A stretch of 60,000 nucleotides of DNA from Owenia fusiformis (GCA_903813345.2 CAIIXF020000004.1:23129985-23189984), one strand, 5' to 3'; counted from the first letter of the stretch, positions 12,501 through 22,469 are shown. Program-made: numbers and translations. Notes: generated by a model from the letters alone, not told the origin.

Positions 12501-15500
12501 AATTTTTGCAAGGATTAGAAATATCTTTGATAAAAATAAAGTGTTTTGACATTAAACAGTCTAAGGATGCCGAAATGGGTCACAAAATGAAAAATAGAAT
12601 TTTTTTATAAAAATATTTGCAAGAGTAAAAAATTATTGTACAACATGAGGTGTTCTTACATCATATAATCTGTCTATGAAATCAGGATGTTGAAAAAAGT
12701 ATAAAATCCCCCAAATCTTTGTAAGGGAAAACAAATTCGTTGCGTGTTTACCTGCTTGGTGAAACCTTTGAAAAGGCAAAGACTTACAAAGGTAAAGGCT
12801 AACTATTTATTTAAACAACCACACAGATAGAGTTGAGTGACATAGACAGTCGTATTATGTCAATTTGAAGGTTGCTGCCGGGGTCGCTGTGACCTAAGGA
12901 CTTTATTACAAATAGTTGTGAACATGTACGTATTTTAACGATTTTGTTCAAATTGTATGATTAAATGGAAAACTGAGCCGTAAGTAGTTACATTCTTACC
13001 CTTTCGCGTAATTAATCCTATAAGCTATATGACAAGAATGATATCGATGAATTCAAATAGTTGATGTTTTAATTGTAAATGGGTAGATGATGAATCGTAT
13101 ACAGGATTGTTATTATTCTTAAACGTATTTCAAACGATGCATTTAAAATCAAATCAAAGATGTCCTGTTATTTCTTTAAAAATGAGAAATAGTGGCGATT
13201 GCCAAGCTCGGTTCAATTTTTTATCAAACGTGATCAGTGATACCAATAAGAGGTTATAATGAAAACACGCGCTACGCGCTAACGCGCCACGCGCCAACGC
13301 GCTAATAGAAAATGATCCTTCCCTCACGAAGTGTGCGCATCTTTTAAACGCATGTTTATGATTGGTCTATATCATAGGCCCAGGGACATGTATACTTACG
13401 GTTAGGATATTGCCATGGAATTTGTCGAAACATTGACACTTCAAAGACTGTATAAATTACCGCTAACCTGCCAATCAAACTTCAAAGATGTGAACTTTGC
13501 GGCCGTAAGATCTCACAAATTGCGCTCTTCTAGTTACGATTTCTCTAGAAATATAAGACCAATTGAAATGTTCTAAACACCGTTACAAAACTGAATTCAA
13601 CTTTAATTCAGGAAATAATTCCAAAACTAAAATGAACATGTACTTGTACGATTATCGGGCAATTATAAAACACGCTGGTTTACAGTTACTTTTCAAATCG
13701 TCTCTAATTAAAACAACTATAATTCCAAAGATAATCCTCCTTTAACAATATTCCTGATAAAATATAATTCCCGGGACAGCCGTAATTCCAAACTAAATCT
13801 GATTAAACAAATTGAGAAATTACGAAAGCAAATATGAAAGGGGGGTTTATAGGGGGTCTTGGAAATCATATGCAATATTTTCACCCCTTTTATCAAATAC
13901 AGTTTTTTCACCCCTTTTATAACATACAATGACTACAATATTTCTCACATCTCTTTAACTACCATATTTTACGAAAAGTTCAGGTGAAATACCATGTAAC
14001 CATTTACGATGGGGGGGGGGGGGGTCGGGGGGGGGACCCTACACGGCCAAACATTTTTTCGAATTTTGATTTCCTTCATTGTAGGTCTACATATATCACA
14101 AACTGTCTCTTTAGGGTGACTTGTACATCTTGAGTTCTCGATTCCAGGTGCTAGAACTCCGATTGGAACAATCTAATGTTTTAAAACATCCATCAAAAAC
14201 CTAGATTACCCCCATAAATATTGGGCTGGTTTCAATTCTTTTAAAACATATATTTAACTTATACGATACTATATACGGTAAAAGTTGGCCTCTCTTATGC
14301 AATATAAATAAATGTTCACTCATTACGATATACGATATCCCTATACACCCCCACCCCTCCATGAAAGCGAAAGAGCGCCACAACCGGACACGAAAAGAAA
14401 ATATAAATGCGACGCCTACTGCTAAGAACATGTAAGATATAACTTCAAAAAATATAGAGGATAAAGATATATAAAACATTAGACTTGAAATTAAGTGGAG
14501 ATATGCGAAAAATATACATTATGAAGTCATTAGTCAAGTTATTTCAGACGAGGGCCCTCAGATTTCGAAACGGGATTTTTCTCACCGACTCTTCAATAAC
14601 GCCAATGAAATATCTGCGACCATTCATCCTGTAACTTGCTACTTTCTATTCTATCTTCCTTTTAAATCAGATAAAACACACTGACGAGCGATACTATTTG
14701 CACAGTAAGCGTTACCTAATATATATTCGTCTCGATTTACATTTATCTCGATCATTCTGAACAGCGCGTTAGTGCGCCAGCGCGTTAGCGCGTAGCGCGT
14801 GTTTTCATTATAACCCCAATAAGAGCAACTTGTCCAAGAAAATTCACACTGGCGTAACTCTGGAAGTAACCCATGCATTCAATCAGAGTTTCAGTAATCA
14901 ACGTAAGCCAACTTTGACGTCATGAAAACGTTTAAAAATCGTCCGAATTATAAAATTAGACATAAGTTGCTAAACAATACCAACGTTTTATGGGGGAGTG
15001 GACATTATGGGGTGTAGGAAATCTCGTATTTTATCACCCAGTATGTCAGATAGGCCGGGTTCTTGTTTCACGTGTCCTCCTACTACTAACATAGTTATGT
15101 AATAGATTTTATCGTTCCTTTTTGCATATACTTTGATGGTATATATAAATCTTATATTTGATTAATCTTCCTTTAATTCTATGAATTACGTGTACTGTAG
15201 TCATATGAATTAAATATCTCCAATATTCAATTTTTATTTTGAGAAAATAATCCTATGAGTAGAGTTTCAATATATTAAAACCTTATTTGAAGGTCAAAAC
15301 TGTAATAAATTATATCCGATGGATACTAGATATATATGAGGAAAACGACGCAAGATAATTTTGGTATGCACCACTAAAATCGTATCCGACTCATATGACG
15401 TCTTAAAAATAATATCCGTCGGATACGTTTTTTTCATTTGTTTTGAATTTTGCGCCAAATAACCACTTGTCTGTTTGATCTGCTATCAATTTGTCGGGCT

Positions 15501-16389
15501 ATCAATTTTATCCACTCTTGGATTTCGCTGATCCCCACTCATTAGCTGCGCTTATGCCTTGGTCACATTTGCCCCGATGTTTACTACGGCGCCCGGCCGA
15601 TTGAGTATTTTAACAAAACACTCAATCGAGCGGGCGCCGGCCGATGGATCGGAGCAAATGTGACCAAGGCATTACTCGCGGAGATGGGCGATATCCACTC
15701 ATAGATAAAAATGGTATCCCTCAAAAATCATAGGATATCCTCTGTATTCGATATGTTTACAATGAACTTTTACTTTTGTGATGTTTTTTTATCAAAATAA
15801 AAGTGAGTGTTTGAAAAAAATAAACCCTCTAACACATTTGCTCTTCGGCGGCATTGCGGTGGTCGTAGCTTCACATATATCGATATAGAAAATCTACTTC
15901 GTACTGCTTATCCACATACTTTATACGGCATATTTCTTTCAATTCAGAAAAGCTACGACCGCCGTACGGTTGATGTTGATCAAATGTGAATATATGCTAA
16001 TATGAAGGTTCATAAAGTTTATGGACTATGGAGAAAAATGCTTCAAATATGAGAAATATGACGATCGAGGCATTTGCTACCCATTCAAATACCGTGTGCT
16101 TACCTCTAAAAACACCGGCAAAGTATAGACCAAGGCCGACACCAGCTAATGCGATAACCAATACTGCGACAACAGATACCACGGGTTTTGTCATTCCTCC
16201 GCAAAACAAAGATTTCTCTGTAATTTGTGGTGGTGTTGAACCTGTCACTGTATGGTTTCTTTCAATTCTCGATAGATTCTTGCCTTGATGGTCTGTAGAC
16301 AAGTTTCCGTCTTTGCTGCCATAATCAAGATAGTCGATCTCGAACCGAGAATCAAAGTTGTCATTATGCCTATATTTAGAACTTGCCAT
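377..16389 (-). CDS. CILP-like type II membrane protein, 3' end outside window (six exons seen)
   Basis: Six exons are joined here: 16389-16104, 9869-9060, 8718-8551, 8106-7801, 5292-5184 and 537-377. Each has AG/GT borders, and every junction keeps the frame (phase 1 throughout, phase 2 inside the Ig domain). Together they encode about 613 residues: cytoplasmic tail, transmembrane anchor, Thr-rich repeat stalk, TSP1, a Cys-rich CILP-type module, then an Ig domain. TSP1 followed by such a module and an Ig domain is the order in cartilage intermediate layer proteins, which are extracellular matrix proteins. Those are normally secreted with a signal peptide; here the first exon looks like a signal anchor. 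The final exon ends at a splice donor, so more exons lie left of the window. The least certain join is exon 1 to exon 2, across 6.2 kb, which rests on phase and context alone. Confidence 0.7.
538..5183. other. Intron inside the Ig domain; repeat-rich, no other gene seen
   Basis: This 4.6-kb stretch separates the two Ig half-exons. It is very AT-rich. It holds several copies of an exon-5-end repeat (2152-2178, 4848-4877, 5091-5116), with a related AT-rich satellite around 2180-2300 and 4690-4800, and one fold-back element (2985-3129). The short open frames (1958, 3459, 3897, 4436) have no recognisable domain and no good splice sites. Confidence 0.6.
2152..5190 (-). repeat. Dispersed copies of the Ig exon 5 end plus its splice donor
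   Basis: The motif CCACCTGACGTTTATCAGTG, followed by GTAAG and about 50 bases of intron (ATGAATGACTGAAAATATATAATAC), occurs at the true exon end (5190-5184) and again at 5116-5091, 4877-4848 and 2178-2152. All are in the same orientation. The first two copies are in tandem with a spacing of about 80-90 bp. GTAAG is kept in every copy, but the copy at 5100 has CAATT in place of CAGTG. Nothing upstream of the CCACC core looks like an intact Ig exon at the downstream copies. Confidence 0.7.
2985..3129. repeat. Fold-back element (AGGATATCCTATGATTTT family)
   Basis: This inverted-repeat element starts with an AGGATATTATATGATT-like end and closes with ATTCATAGGATGTTCT. The inner arms carry GTTGATATCAATATCT and its complement. 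A clearer copy lies at 48958-49104, and arm fragments lie near 15700-15740 and 19988-20024. No coding capacity. Confidence 0.55.
5184..5292 (-). CDS. CILP-like gene exon 5: N-terminal half of an Ig (I-set) domain
   Basis: This 109-bp exon has acceptor TTTTTCTAG and donor CAGTG/GTAAGT. It encodes the first half of an I-set Ig domain: HPQDAVALIGDSV, the B-strand Cys in FTC, then GKPPP and the core Trp of YQW, whose codon is split TG/G by a phase-2 intron. Introns inside I-set domains at this place are common in animal genes. The exon is too small to stand out as an ORF. Its last 17 or so bases and the donor are repeated several times in the intron that follows. Confidence 0.85.
5293..7800. other. 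Intron between the CILP module and Ig exons
   Basis: This 2.5-kb intron carries a decayed plus-strand LINE (about 5440-6790). The remainder (6800-7800) is AT-rich. The open frames at 7150-7392 and 7467-7676 on the minus strand show no domain and resemble repeat-derived sequence. Confidence 0.5.
5440..6790 (+). mobile_element. Decayed LINE fragment (ORF1- and ORF2-like pieces)
   Basis: The frame at 5570-5791 reads NLIFHNIPES-type sequence (here KLIFHNIPES), then AAYRLGK and RPIMVRFS. These are the hallmark strings of the RNA-binding ORF1 protein of non-LTR retrotransposons. Downstream, in broken frames, comes a piece near 6495-6620 reading ERLYKDGTLIPF followed by KLKEDYNLKSN, which resembles the C-terminal part of L1/Tx1-type ORF2. 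Frameshifts and stops are frequent and most of the reverse transcriptase is not recognisable. It lies antisense within an intron of the CILP-like gene. The clade assignment is tentative. Confidence 0.5.
7801..8106 (-). CDS. CILP-like gene exon 4: Cys-rich CILP-type module
   Basis: This 306-bp phase-1 exon has acceptor TTTACAG and donor ACAG/GTAAGC. It begins with a cysteine cluster (C-x3-C-x9-C-x2-C-x-C) and continues as a beta-rich stretch containing V-P-I-D-G-V, a T-x-A-D-S-N-G turn and LIFKKLKYMDV. That pattern resembles the carboxypeptidase-regulatory-like module found in CILP between TSP1 and Ig. In CILP proteins this region is extracellular and takes part in matrix or growth-factor binding. 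The position directly after TSP1 and before the Ig exons supports the call. I cannot measure similarity here. Confidence 0.7.
8551..8718 (-). CDS. CILP-like gene exon 3: thrombospondin type 1 repeat
   Basis: This 168-bp phase-1 exon encodes one complete TSP1 module. The Trp ladder reads W-A-K-W-T-P-W and is followed by SSCSVTC, a TRTRFC strand, then C, RLC and GNC, giving the usual six cysteines. The C-W-R layered fold is supported by the alternating Trp and Arg residues. The acceptor is TTCCAG and the donor CCAG/GTTAGC. It is too short in open frame around the exon to be seen as a long ORF. The Trp motif is the type used for C-mannosylation and glycosaminoglycan or protein binding in matrix proteins. 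Confidence 0.85.
9060..9869 (-). CDS. CILP-like gene exon 2: Thr-rich 15-residue repeat stalk
   Basis: This 810-bp exon is open throughout and has phase-1 borders (acceptor ATATAG, donor ATAG/GTAATT). After about 40 Ser/Thr-rich residues it encodes roughly 14 tandem 15-residue repeats of the form T-V-E-Q-N-x-x-M-T-T-x-x-x-L-x. Repeats near the N-terminal end alternate between two near-identical versions, while the later ones have drifted and contain two short insertions. Each repeat has a Thr pair suited to O-glycosylation and a regularly spaced Glu/Asp-Lys pattern, so it probably forms an extended mucin-like stalk holding the TSP1/CILP/Ig modules off the membrane. The antisense strand is open in three frames only because of the repeat composition. 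Confidence 0.72.
10920..11010. repeat. Dispersed repeat, related copy at 50808-50890
   Basis: The sequence CTTTTATACTAAACGG, a variable CAACACC segment, then TTTGCTAAACGATAT and ACCCTTTAA appears here and at about 50808-50890, at roughly three-quarters identity by eye. The flanks do not align. The class is unknown, and I could not find convincing RNA polymerase III promoter boxes. Confidence 0.45.
13252..14815. mobile_element. Mutator-like non-autonomous DNA transposon (TIRs, 9-bp target duplication)
   Basis: The 1,564-bp element is bounded by inverted repeats of about 55 bp. The first 36 bases of each are identical, starting GGTTATAATGAAAACACGCG and continuing into repeated CGCGCTAA-type units. 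The direct repeat CCAATAAGA lies outside each end (13243-13251 and 14816-14824). A 9-bp target duplication is typical of the Mutator superfamily. The interior has only short open frames and a long G run (14010-14035), so any transposase must be supplied elsewhere. The CpG-dense ends stand out sharply from the AT-rich surroundings. Confidence 0.75.
14010..14035 (+). repeat. Poly-G tract
   Basis: A nearly uninterrupted run of G is broken once by TC, inside the Mutator-like element. It has G-quadruplex potential and is also a likely place for assembly length errors. Confidence 0.9.
15554..15672. repeat. Short hairpin element (MITE-like)
   Basis: A 119-bp inverted repeat: ATGCCTTGGTCACATTTGC at the left is matched by its complement at the right. 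The centre has CGGCCGATTGAGT arms around an AT loop, and the stem contains GC-rich GGCGCCCGGCCG-type stretches. The outer bases resemble the CAGTCACATTT end of the element at 51300-51792, so they may be related families. Confidence 0.65.
16104..16389 (-). CDS. CILP-like gene exon 1: cytoplasmic tail and signal anchor
   Basis: This start exon begins with ATG at 16389 in the context AACAATGG. It encodes a polar tail of about 66 residues with a Cys at 63 and no N-terminal signal peptide, then a hydrophobic segment at about 69-91 (rich in Val, Ala, Leu, Gly). It ends at a GTAAGC donor in phase 1. The next phase-1 acceptor leading to extracellular modules is at 9869, and joining the two gives Gly at the junction. 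This places the N-terminus in the cytosol and everything downstream outside (type II). The alternative is that this exon belongs to another gene whose later exons I did not find. Confidence 0.6.
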
Positions 16390-17369
16390 TGTTGATATTC
16401 AAACAAGGCAATAATTGAATTGTCCAAAAATATTCAATTTAAGCCTGACCAAAGAAGCACAATTTCATAGATAGATCAAAAGTCAATAAATGATTGATTT
16501 ACAATATATCTACCGATTTATTTGTCTGTTTAAAGAAATGCATTGTTGTAGAAACGGCCAATGAAATAATTTTTAGAGATATAACTTCCTTGTTAGGTAT
16601 ACCAGTCAAGTCAAGTTAGTAAGTCAACATTCGAAAATAAAAATCTCGAAAATCGTACATCTTTGATTTCCAAAATTATTTGTGAAGTGGTTATTAAGAT
16701 GATAATACACATTTTAACGTTTTAATTTTGAGTACATCTCGAATCCATTCTCAACAAAGCGTTCTCGAAATAAGTATTCGAAATGTTTGAGTTCGGGATG
16801 ATAAAAGTACGTTAAGATATACCGCTCCTTAACAAACTCCTTTGGGAACAAGATATAGAATCAAATGCATATTCTTCTTATTTACTCCCTGACACATGCC
16901 CATGAATATTGCATAAGTAAATATCTCCATTTAAAAAAATCGAAAACGTTGTTCTCTACAGGTGCCATTTTTTATAATTGAAAAACAAAATTGAACATTT
17001 TGCTTTTCTAAATTGATAAGTTTCTTGGAATACAACTTAACCGTAAACGATTTAAGTCATTAATAATATTTCCCTTAGTGAACCTATGCTGAATAGACAG
17101 TAACTGAGTCAATGTTTTGTGTTCAACCTTGTTTTCATGACTTTTAAACATGAGTCGACGATTATGTAGGAACTTTTATTTCCAAATGTAAGCGTGTTAA
17201 CTCCTGTTTTTGTACAATATCTAGCCTTTTATAATGATAGATCGCCAAAATCTGCATGTACCTCTCAATGAGGCGATATGTTTTTAAATGTATAGATGTA
17301 AGCTATAAGCTCAAACAAAAATTCAAACCAACCGCTCTATTATTTTGATTTCACAAGACGAAATTTCCA

Positions 17370-18015
17370 CTCCCGGTGTTACGCGGTATATGGCATACAT
17401 TCATGGTTGCGCGGTATTTGTGATACGGGTGAATATGCCATACTCACCTGCGGTATATGGCATATTCCGCAGGTGAGTATGCGATATTCCGCAGTGAATA
17501 TGCGATACATTGATTTCAGTGAATACCCGATACTCACCTGCGGAATATGTCATACTCACTTGCGGAATATGCCATATACGGCAGGTGAATATGACATATA
17601 CCGCAGGTGAAAACGTGATACAGAAAGCCTTGATTTGATTGGTTGCGAGAATCGACTCTAAATGCAAAACTACGCTGGATTACCAATAAAGTTGGTGCGT
17701 CGAGTACTAATATATGAATCCTGGATTGATTGAGTAAGTTTATTACACGAGATTGGTGACTGATACTTCTGCTAAGTTGATATATTCGATACACAGGACT
17801 GTTGATTAAGTAATCATTATAATAATTTATAACGTTTTACTTGTTCGTTTAATCGATACAATTGACAATTGCGTACTTCCGTATCACGTTCTCATTGGTT
17901 AGTGTGTATGCCATATACCGCAGGTGAATCTGTCATACACTGCATGTGAATATGCCATATTCGTTGCGGAATATGACATATTTTTGTATCGTGTTTACCG
18001 CGTAACACCCGGGAG
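17370..18015. mobile_element. Element made of alternating palindromic CCGCAGGTGAATATG units
   Basis: The ends are inverted repeats: CTCCCGGTGTTACGCGGTA at 17370 and the complement of CTCCCGGGTGTTACGCGGTA at 18015. Between 17400-17620 and 17905-17985 there are at least eight copies of short units such as ATATGCCATATACCGCAGGT and ATATTCCGCAGGTGAGTATG, in both orientations. The middle (17630-17900) is unique. No transposase is seen. The internal open frames are by-products of the repeats. Confidence 0.6.
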
Positions 18016-19410
18016 CACTTTGGTACCACTTTGAAGAAAGATTCTTGAAAAGTCGTTCGAATTTTCACAAAAGGTTTTACGTAAATGTATTGATTTGTTT
18101 AGGCCTCAACTTATATCATACTCAAATCCGATACCATAATTATAGATTAATATGAAACATTCAACTCACCAGGTTAAATGATAAACCGTTTCGAGAATTG
18201 ATGATTTGAGTTAATTGTGAATATTTATGTAAATGTAAGTCGGCATGTATTCGACAGTTAATGTACACACATGATGCATGCATCAATGTGTGACTTAAAT
18301 ATCAATTCGTGACTATCACATTTGGCTTTCAAAAATTAAGTTGGAAGTTACAGTGGTAGGAGATTAACGAAAACGTCAATCACATCCAAACATCCGAACG
18401 ACGTCAAGTATTAACAATACACTTTTCGTGCATCTCGAACAAGACAAGGTTCTGTGATCCAGCAATGTGCATTTCGAAAGAAAAAATTCACAAATATCAA
18501 CAAATTTTATTGAGTAGGATATTACATTCGAAATCAAAACTTTCAAATTATTTTTTTAACCAAAAATTGTAAGAACTTGAAACATGTTGTTAGTTTTTCA
18601 AACGGCATATCCTCATTCACGTTCTTTGACAAGGATGAACCCATTTGAAAATATGGATTTTCTTCTTTATTCTTCAAAACTAACCTTGAAATATCGATAT
18701 AAGTATGTAGTATAAGTTCATAATGAAAAATGACGAATAACATACATCTTTTGAAGTAGGGGTATACAGAGACACAGTGGAAAATCAGAAATTTAGGTCA
18801 TATCCCAAAGATTGCTTCACCAATATGTAACAGGACATCAAAATTATCATTTACACGTTTGCTGATAGGTTTATTGAAAATAATTAACCAGAGGTTTACT
18901 TAAATTGTGGCACCATTCTTAGTGCTGATGAACATACGAATTTCGAATGTTGACTAAGTTACTTGGCTTGACCGATACGCCGAACGAACTCCTTTATATA
19001 CATCTGAAAGATATTTTTAAAATCTTTTTATCTTAATATTTTTAAAATGTTTGTAGTGAACTATCCGTCTGTATTTTGTTTTACTTTTGAACAAATGTGG
19101 ATGACTCTGCGTCTGTTTTAATAAATGTTGATTTTTAATTCAAACCCGCTGTCAACATTAATATAGCCAGTTAAGTACATACCTGTCAAGTAGAAAATTA
19201 AAATCGGGATATTTTTTCTAAAAATTTGATATTGCACAATTACAGTATCCACTTTTGGTATTTTCATAAATAGATATGGTAAGAAATGATATTCTAAGAT
19301 TGAAACAATTTTCATAAAGAGTTGTTGTCAAAGTCTTGCTAGATCTGATTCCAATGAGGAATATTTATTTTTGATTTATTTATTTAAGAGCCGTAAATTT
19401 TAATCTCGTA

Positions 19411-19558
19411 TTATAAGTTATCGAATGATTTGAAGTGCAATACAGGATATATGTTCTGCTTGAGAATTCCGTATTGGAACGAGACGAAGTCGAGTGCCAA
19501 TACAGAATATCTAGAGCAGAATATAGTGCGTTGCACTTCCACTCATTCTATAACGTAT
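19411..19558. repeat. Fold-back element
   Basis: The left arm (TTATAAGTTATCGAATGATT, then GAAGTGCAA) is matched by the complement of GTTGCACTTCCACTCATTC and CTATAACG at the right. The loop side carries GAACGAGACGAAGTCGAGTG. It is noncoding and resembles in layout the other fold-backs in the window. Confidence 0.55.
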
Positions 19559-19730
19559 TTATCATGTGATCCTCTGTATAGCTACTGACAATATCCCCTT
19601 CGTACCAATATTTTCTGTATTACAACGGAGATGATCAATGGGGACAATCTCAGTAGCAATACATATCGGTACAGCACAAGAACTGACCAATCAGAAGACT
19701 TCATTTTACAGATCAATACGATAAATCATA

Positions 19731-19987
19731 TTATCCTACACTTAGTGTACTAAATGTGTAATAACATTAAAAAATAAATTTGATATTTATTGGCAAAACT
19801 AATATCTGGAGGATATCGTAACGATATACTCCGGGCGGAGGATATCGTGACGATATACTCCGGAAAACCCAACATGCGGAGGATATTGTGACGATATACT
19901 CCGCTTGTTGATTTTCGGCCAAATTGACTCTATTTGGCAGGAAATTCATTTTGCAATGATTTTATACATTTAGTACACTCCTTGTAA
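19731..19987. mobile_element. MITE, copy 1 (right end lost)
   Basis: It begins TTATCCTACACTTAGTGTAC and contains three near-palindromic units of about 27 bp of the type GGAGGATATCGTGACGATAT-ACTCC, then reads through GGCCAAATTGACTCTATTTG to TACACTCCTTGTAA. The last bases of the inverted repeat are missing, and an arm of the AGGATATCC fold-back family follows. Copies 2 and 3 are at 20025-20292 and 49105-49370. Confidence 0.7.
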
Positions 19988-20024
19988 AAAATGATATTCC
20001 TCAAAATCATTGGATATCCTATAA

Positions 20025-20292
20025 TTATCCTACACTTAGTGTACTAAATGTATAATAACATTAAAAAATAAATTTGATATTTATTGGCAAAATGAATAAC
20101 CGGAGGACATCGTTACGATATACTCCGGGCGGAGGATATCGTGAAAATATACTCCGGAAAACCTAACATGCGGAGCATATTGTGACGATATGCTCCGCTT
20201 GTTGATTTCCCGCCAAAATGACTCTATTTGGCATGAAATTCATTTTACAATGACATTATACATTTAGTACACTCCTTGTAAGTATAGGATAA
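20025..20292. mobile_element. MITE, copy 2 (both ends present)
   Basis: A 268-bp copy with imperfect inverted ends, TTATCCTACACTTAGTGTAC and the complement of TTATCCTATACTTACAAGG. The right arm has a 5-6 bp insertion relative to the left. It carries the same three near-palindromic 27-bp units as copies 1 and 3. It abuts the 3' tail of the LINE at 20293. Confidence 0.7.
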
Positions 20293-21660
20293 TAAGAATT
20301 CAATTCAATTCAATTCAATTATTTATTTCATAATTCTTATATAATATACACTATAAAAACAAGCCGCTAGACACCCTAGTGGGTATATGTTGCGGTTTAA
20401 CAGAAATCATTAAAATGACAACTAGACTACATATAAAAGAAAACACTTATATTATGTTACATGTAGGTATATAAAAATGGTATTAACAATTAATCTAAGG
20501 ATGTACAATGTAAAAATGTTACAAAAATCGGGTACCAGTATAAAATCAACAGTATAGTATGATATTGGTATTATACATTATCGTAGATGAGTAGTTTTTT
20601 ATATGAAGATTTGAAAATATTTAGAGTGGAGCATTTTTTAATATCATGTGGTAGAGCATTCCAAAGATTAGGACCCAGATAGCGAAGGGAAAGTTTAGAG
20701 CATTTAGGGATATGAAAATAATGCAATTGTCTTGTGTAATGATGATGAATATTAATGTTGATATCAAACAAGTCTTGAAATAGATTTTTTGGAAGACTGG
20801 GGTGCTTATTAAAGATTTTGTACATGAACTGACCAGTACAATATCTGTTGACATCAAAAATATTTAATATTCTAAGATCTTTAAATAGGGGAGCGGAGTG
20901 AGAAAGTCTATCCTTATTTAAAGCTAGCCTTAAGAATTGTTTCTGCAGTTTATGTAGACGATCATAAAATGATTTAAATGTGTTACCCCAGATTATGTTG
21001 CAATAATTTAATTGAGAGTGTATCAATGAGTAGTAAATTGTTTTGAAACTGTCTATTTGAAGTAGATGTTTAATGTGATAAAGAGAACCAATGACGCGAG
21101 AAATCTTTGTTTCCACAGATTTTATGTGCTCTTTAAATTTCAAGTTTTTATCAATAATAATTCCAAGAAAGTCAATTTTTTCCCGTAAATTTATGTTCTC
21201 ATTGCGTATTTTAAGATTCAGATTTGTTTGATTTTTTTTGGGTCCAAATAGAATAGCATTGGTTTTGCCAATATTAAGTGAAAGTTTGTTTGCTTTTATC
21301 CAGTCATCTATTGAATTCAAGTTTGCATTAGTTCTAGTCATAAGTTCATTTAAATCATAATCACTATCAAGAAGATTGGTGTCATCAGCAAACATAATAA
21401 ATTTTAGATTAGGGGCAACAAAAGGCAGATCATTTATGTAAAGAATAAATAATAGTGGTCCAAGTACCGAGCCCTGCGGAACACCACAATTTAGAGATGA
21501 TTGTTTAGATTCATAATTGTTAATGGTGACATATTGTTTGCGGTCTTTTAAATAACTTTCAAACCAGGACTTAGCTATTCCTCTGATGCCATAATATTCA
21601 AGTGAACATCCTATAATTACATTAACTATTGACTCTCCTGTCACCTCGTCTTTTTTATCA
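20293..21660 (-). mobile_element. 5'-truncated LINE with damaged reverse transcriptase
   Basis: The open frame 21644-20571 (357 aa) encodes most of a non-LTR reverse transcriptase: CGVPQGSVLGPLLFILYIND, the catalytic FADD box, a thumb region (LGIIIDKNLKFKEHI), and the typical C-terminal RY-LGPNLWNALP block. The segment that should precede EYYGIRG, motif A with D-L-S-K-A-F-D, is absent. TGES-like sequence joins almost directly to EYYGIRG, so the enzyme lacks its first catalytic Asp. A 3' untranslated region follows, and on this strand it ends in TTGAA pentamer repeats (about 20295-20322). It is a CR1/L2/Rex-like group member at best; the clade is not settled. Confidence 0.8.
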
Positions 21661-22469
21661 TTGTAATTTACTAAAATAAATCAAGCATTGAAAGCGTAGC
21701 CAGGATGAGGCAGACGAGGCACTTGCCTCGTCGCTCTTTTACATCCATTGAAAAATATTTCTCTACCAATTATGGGTTATTAATCAATTGTACAACTTTC
21801 ATATGTTTTTATTCTTAGATAATCAAGTTTTTACTCAATTGACCATTTTCTATAGAAATGAAAAATAGATGGCATCGTTGTTATTGGTAGGCCTACAATA
21901 CATGTCAATGCATTGCCAGAGTCACTTAGTTACTTTATCTAACAAGTAATTCCAATTGGATCAACTCATACACCACTGGAATGTAACTCTATGAACGTAT
22001 TGACATATGGATCGTGATTTCACATTAAAACTGAACATCCTTAATTCTTTAGAGTAAATGAACTTTTGAGAGTTTTTCAACATTGTGCCAATAGGGATTT
22101 AGCCCGACCTTTTCAGAAAACTTGATAATCTCCAGAATCAGTAAATAACTCCAAAGCTTTTTTTGATAGAAAGTTACACATGGAATTCACATGTACCATC
22201 AAATAGAAAAAAATGTTAGTCTTTAATGGTTAAAAGTGCAGATCTCCTAAATCTCAGCAAATCGAGACTTTTTCGAGACTTCAAAGCTATATGGAAAAAG
22301 GACCATTGTGCACAATCTCATCACGTAAGGGCCATTATCGTTTTTTCATATCCCATCATCATATTTCAATGATGCTTTATAAAAACGTTGTGTTTCCGAG
22401 GAATAATTTACGCTTGTCTTGTCGCTTTTTTAACTGTTTTTGAAATATTTTTTCGCCTCGTCGCCTACT

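Larger units (their letters stand above)
9870..16103. other. First intron of the CILP-like gene; mobile-element rich
   Basis: This 6.2-kb stretch contains a Mutator-like non-autonomous element (13252-14815), a 119-bp hairpin (15554-15672) and a duplicated segment (about 10045-10115 and 11260-11330, both starting TCTAGTTGCTAAACAAT and ending AGTATGGAC). A dispersed repeat lies at 10920-11010. The plus-strand frame 11547-11837 and the minus-strand frames 10440-10679 and 12097-12321 have no recognisable domain. Confidence 0.5.

Noticed and set aside
17400-17620. Closely spaced short repeats suggesting a CRISPR-like array
   Set aside because: Units alternate in orientation, spacing is irregular, there are no unique spacers of constant length and the genome is eukaryotic.
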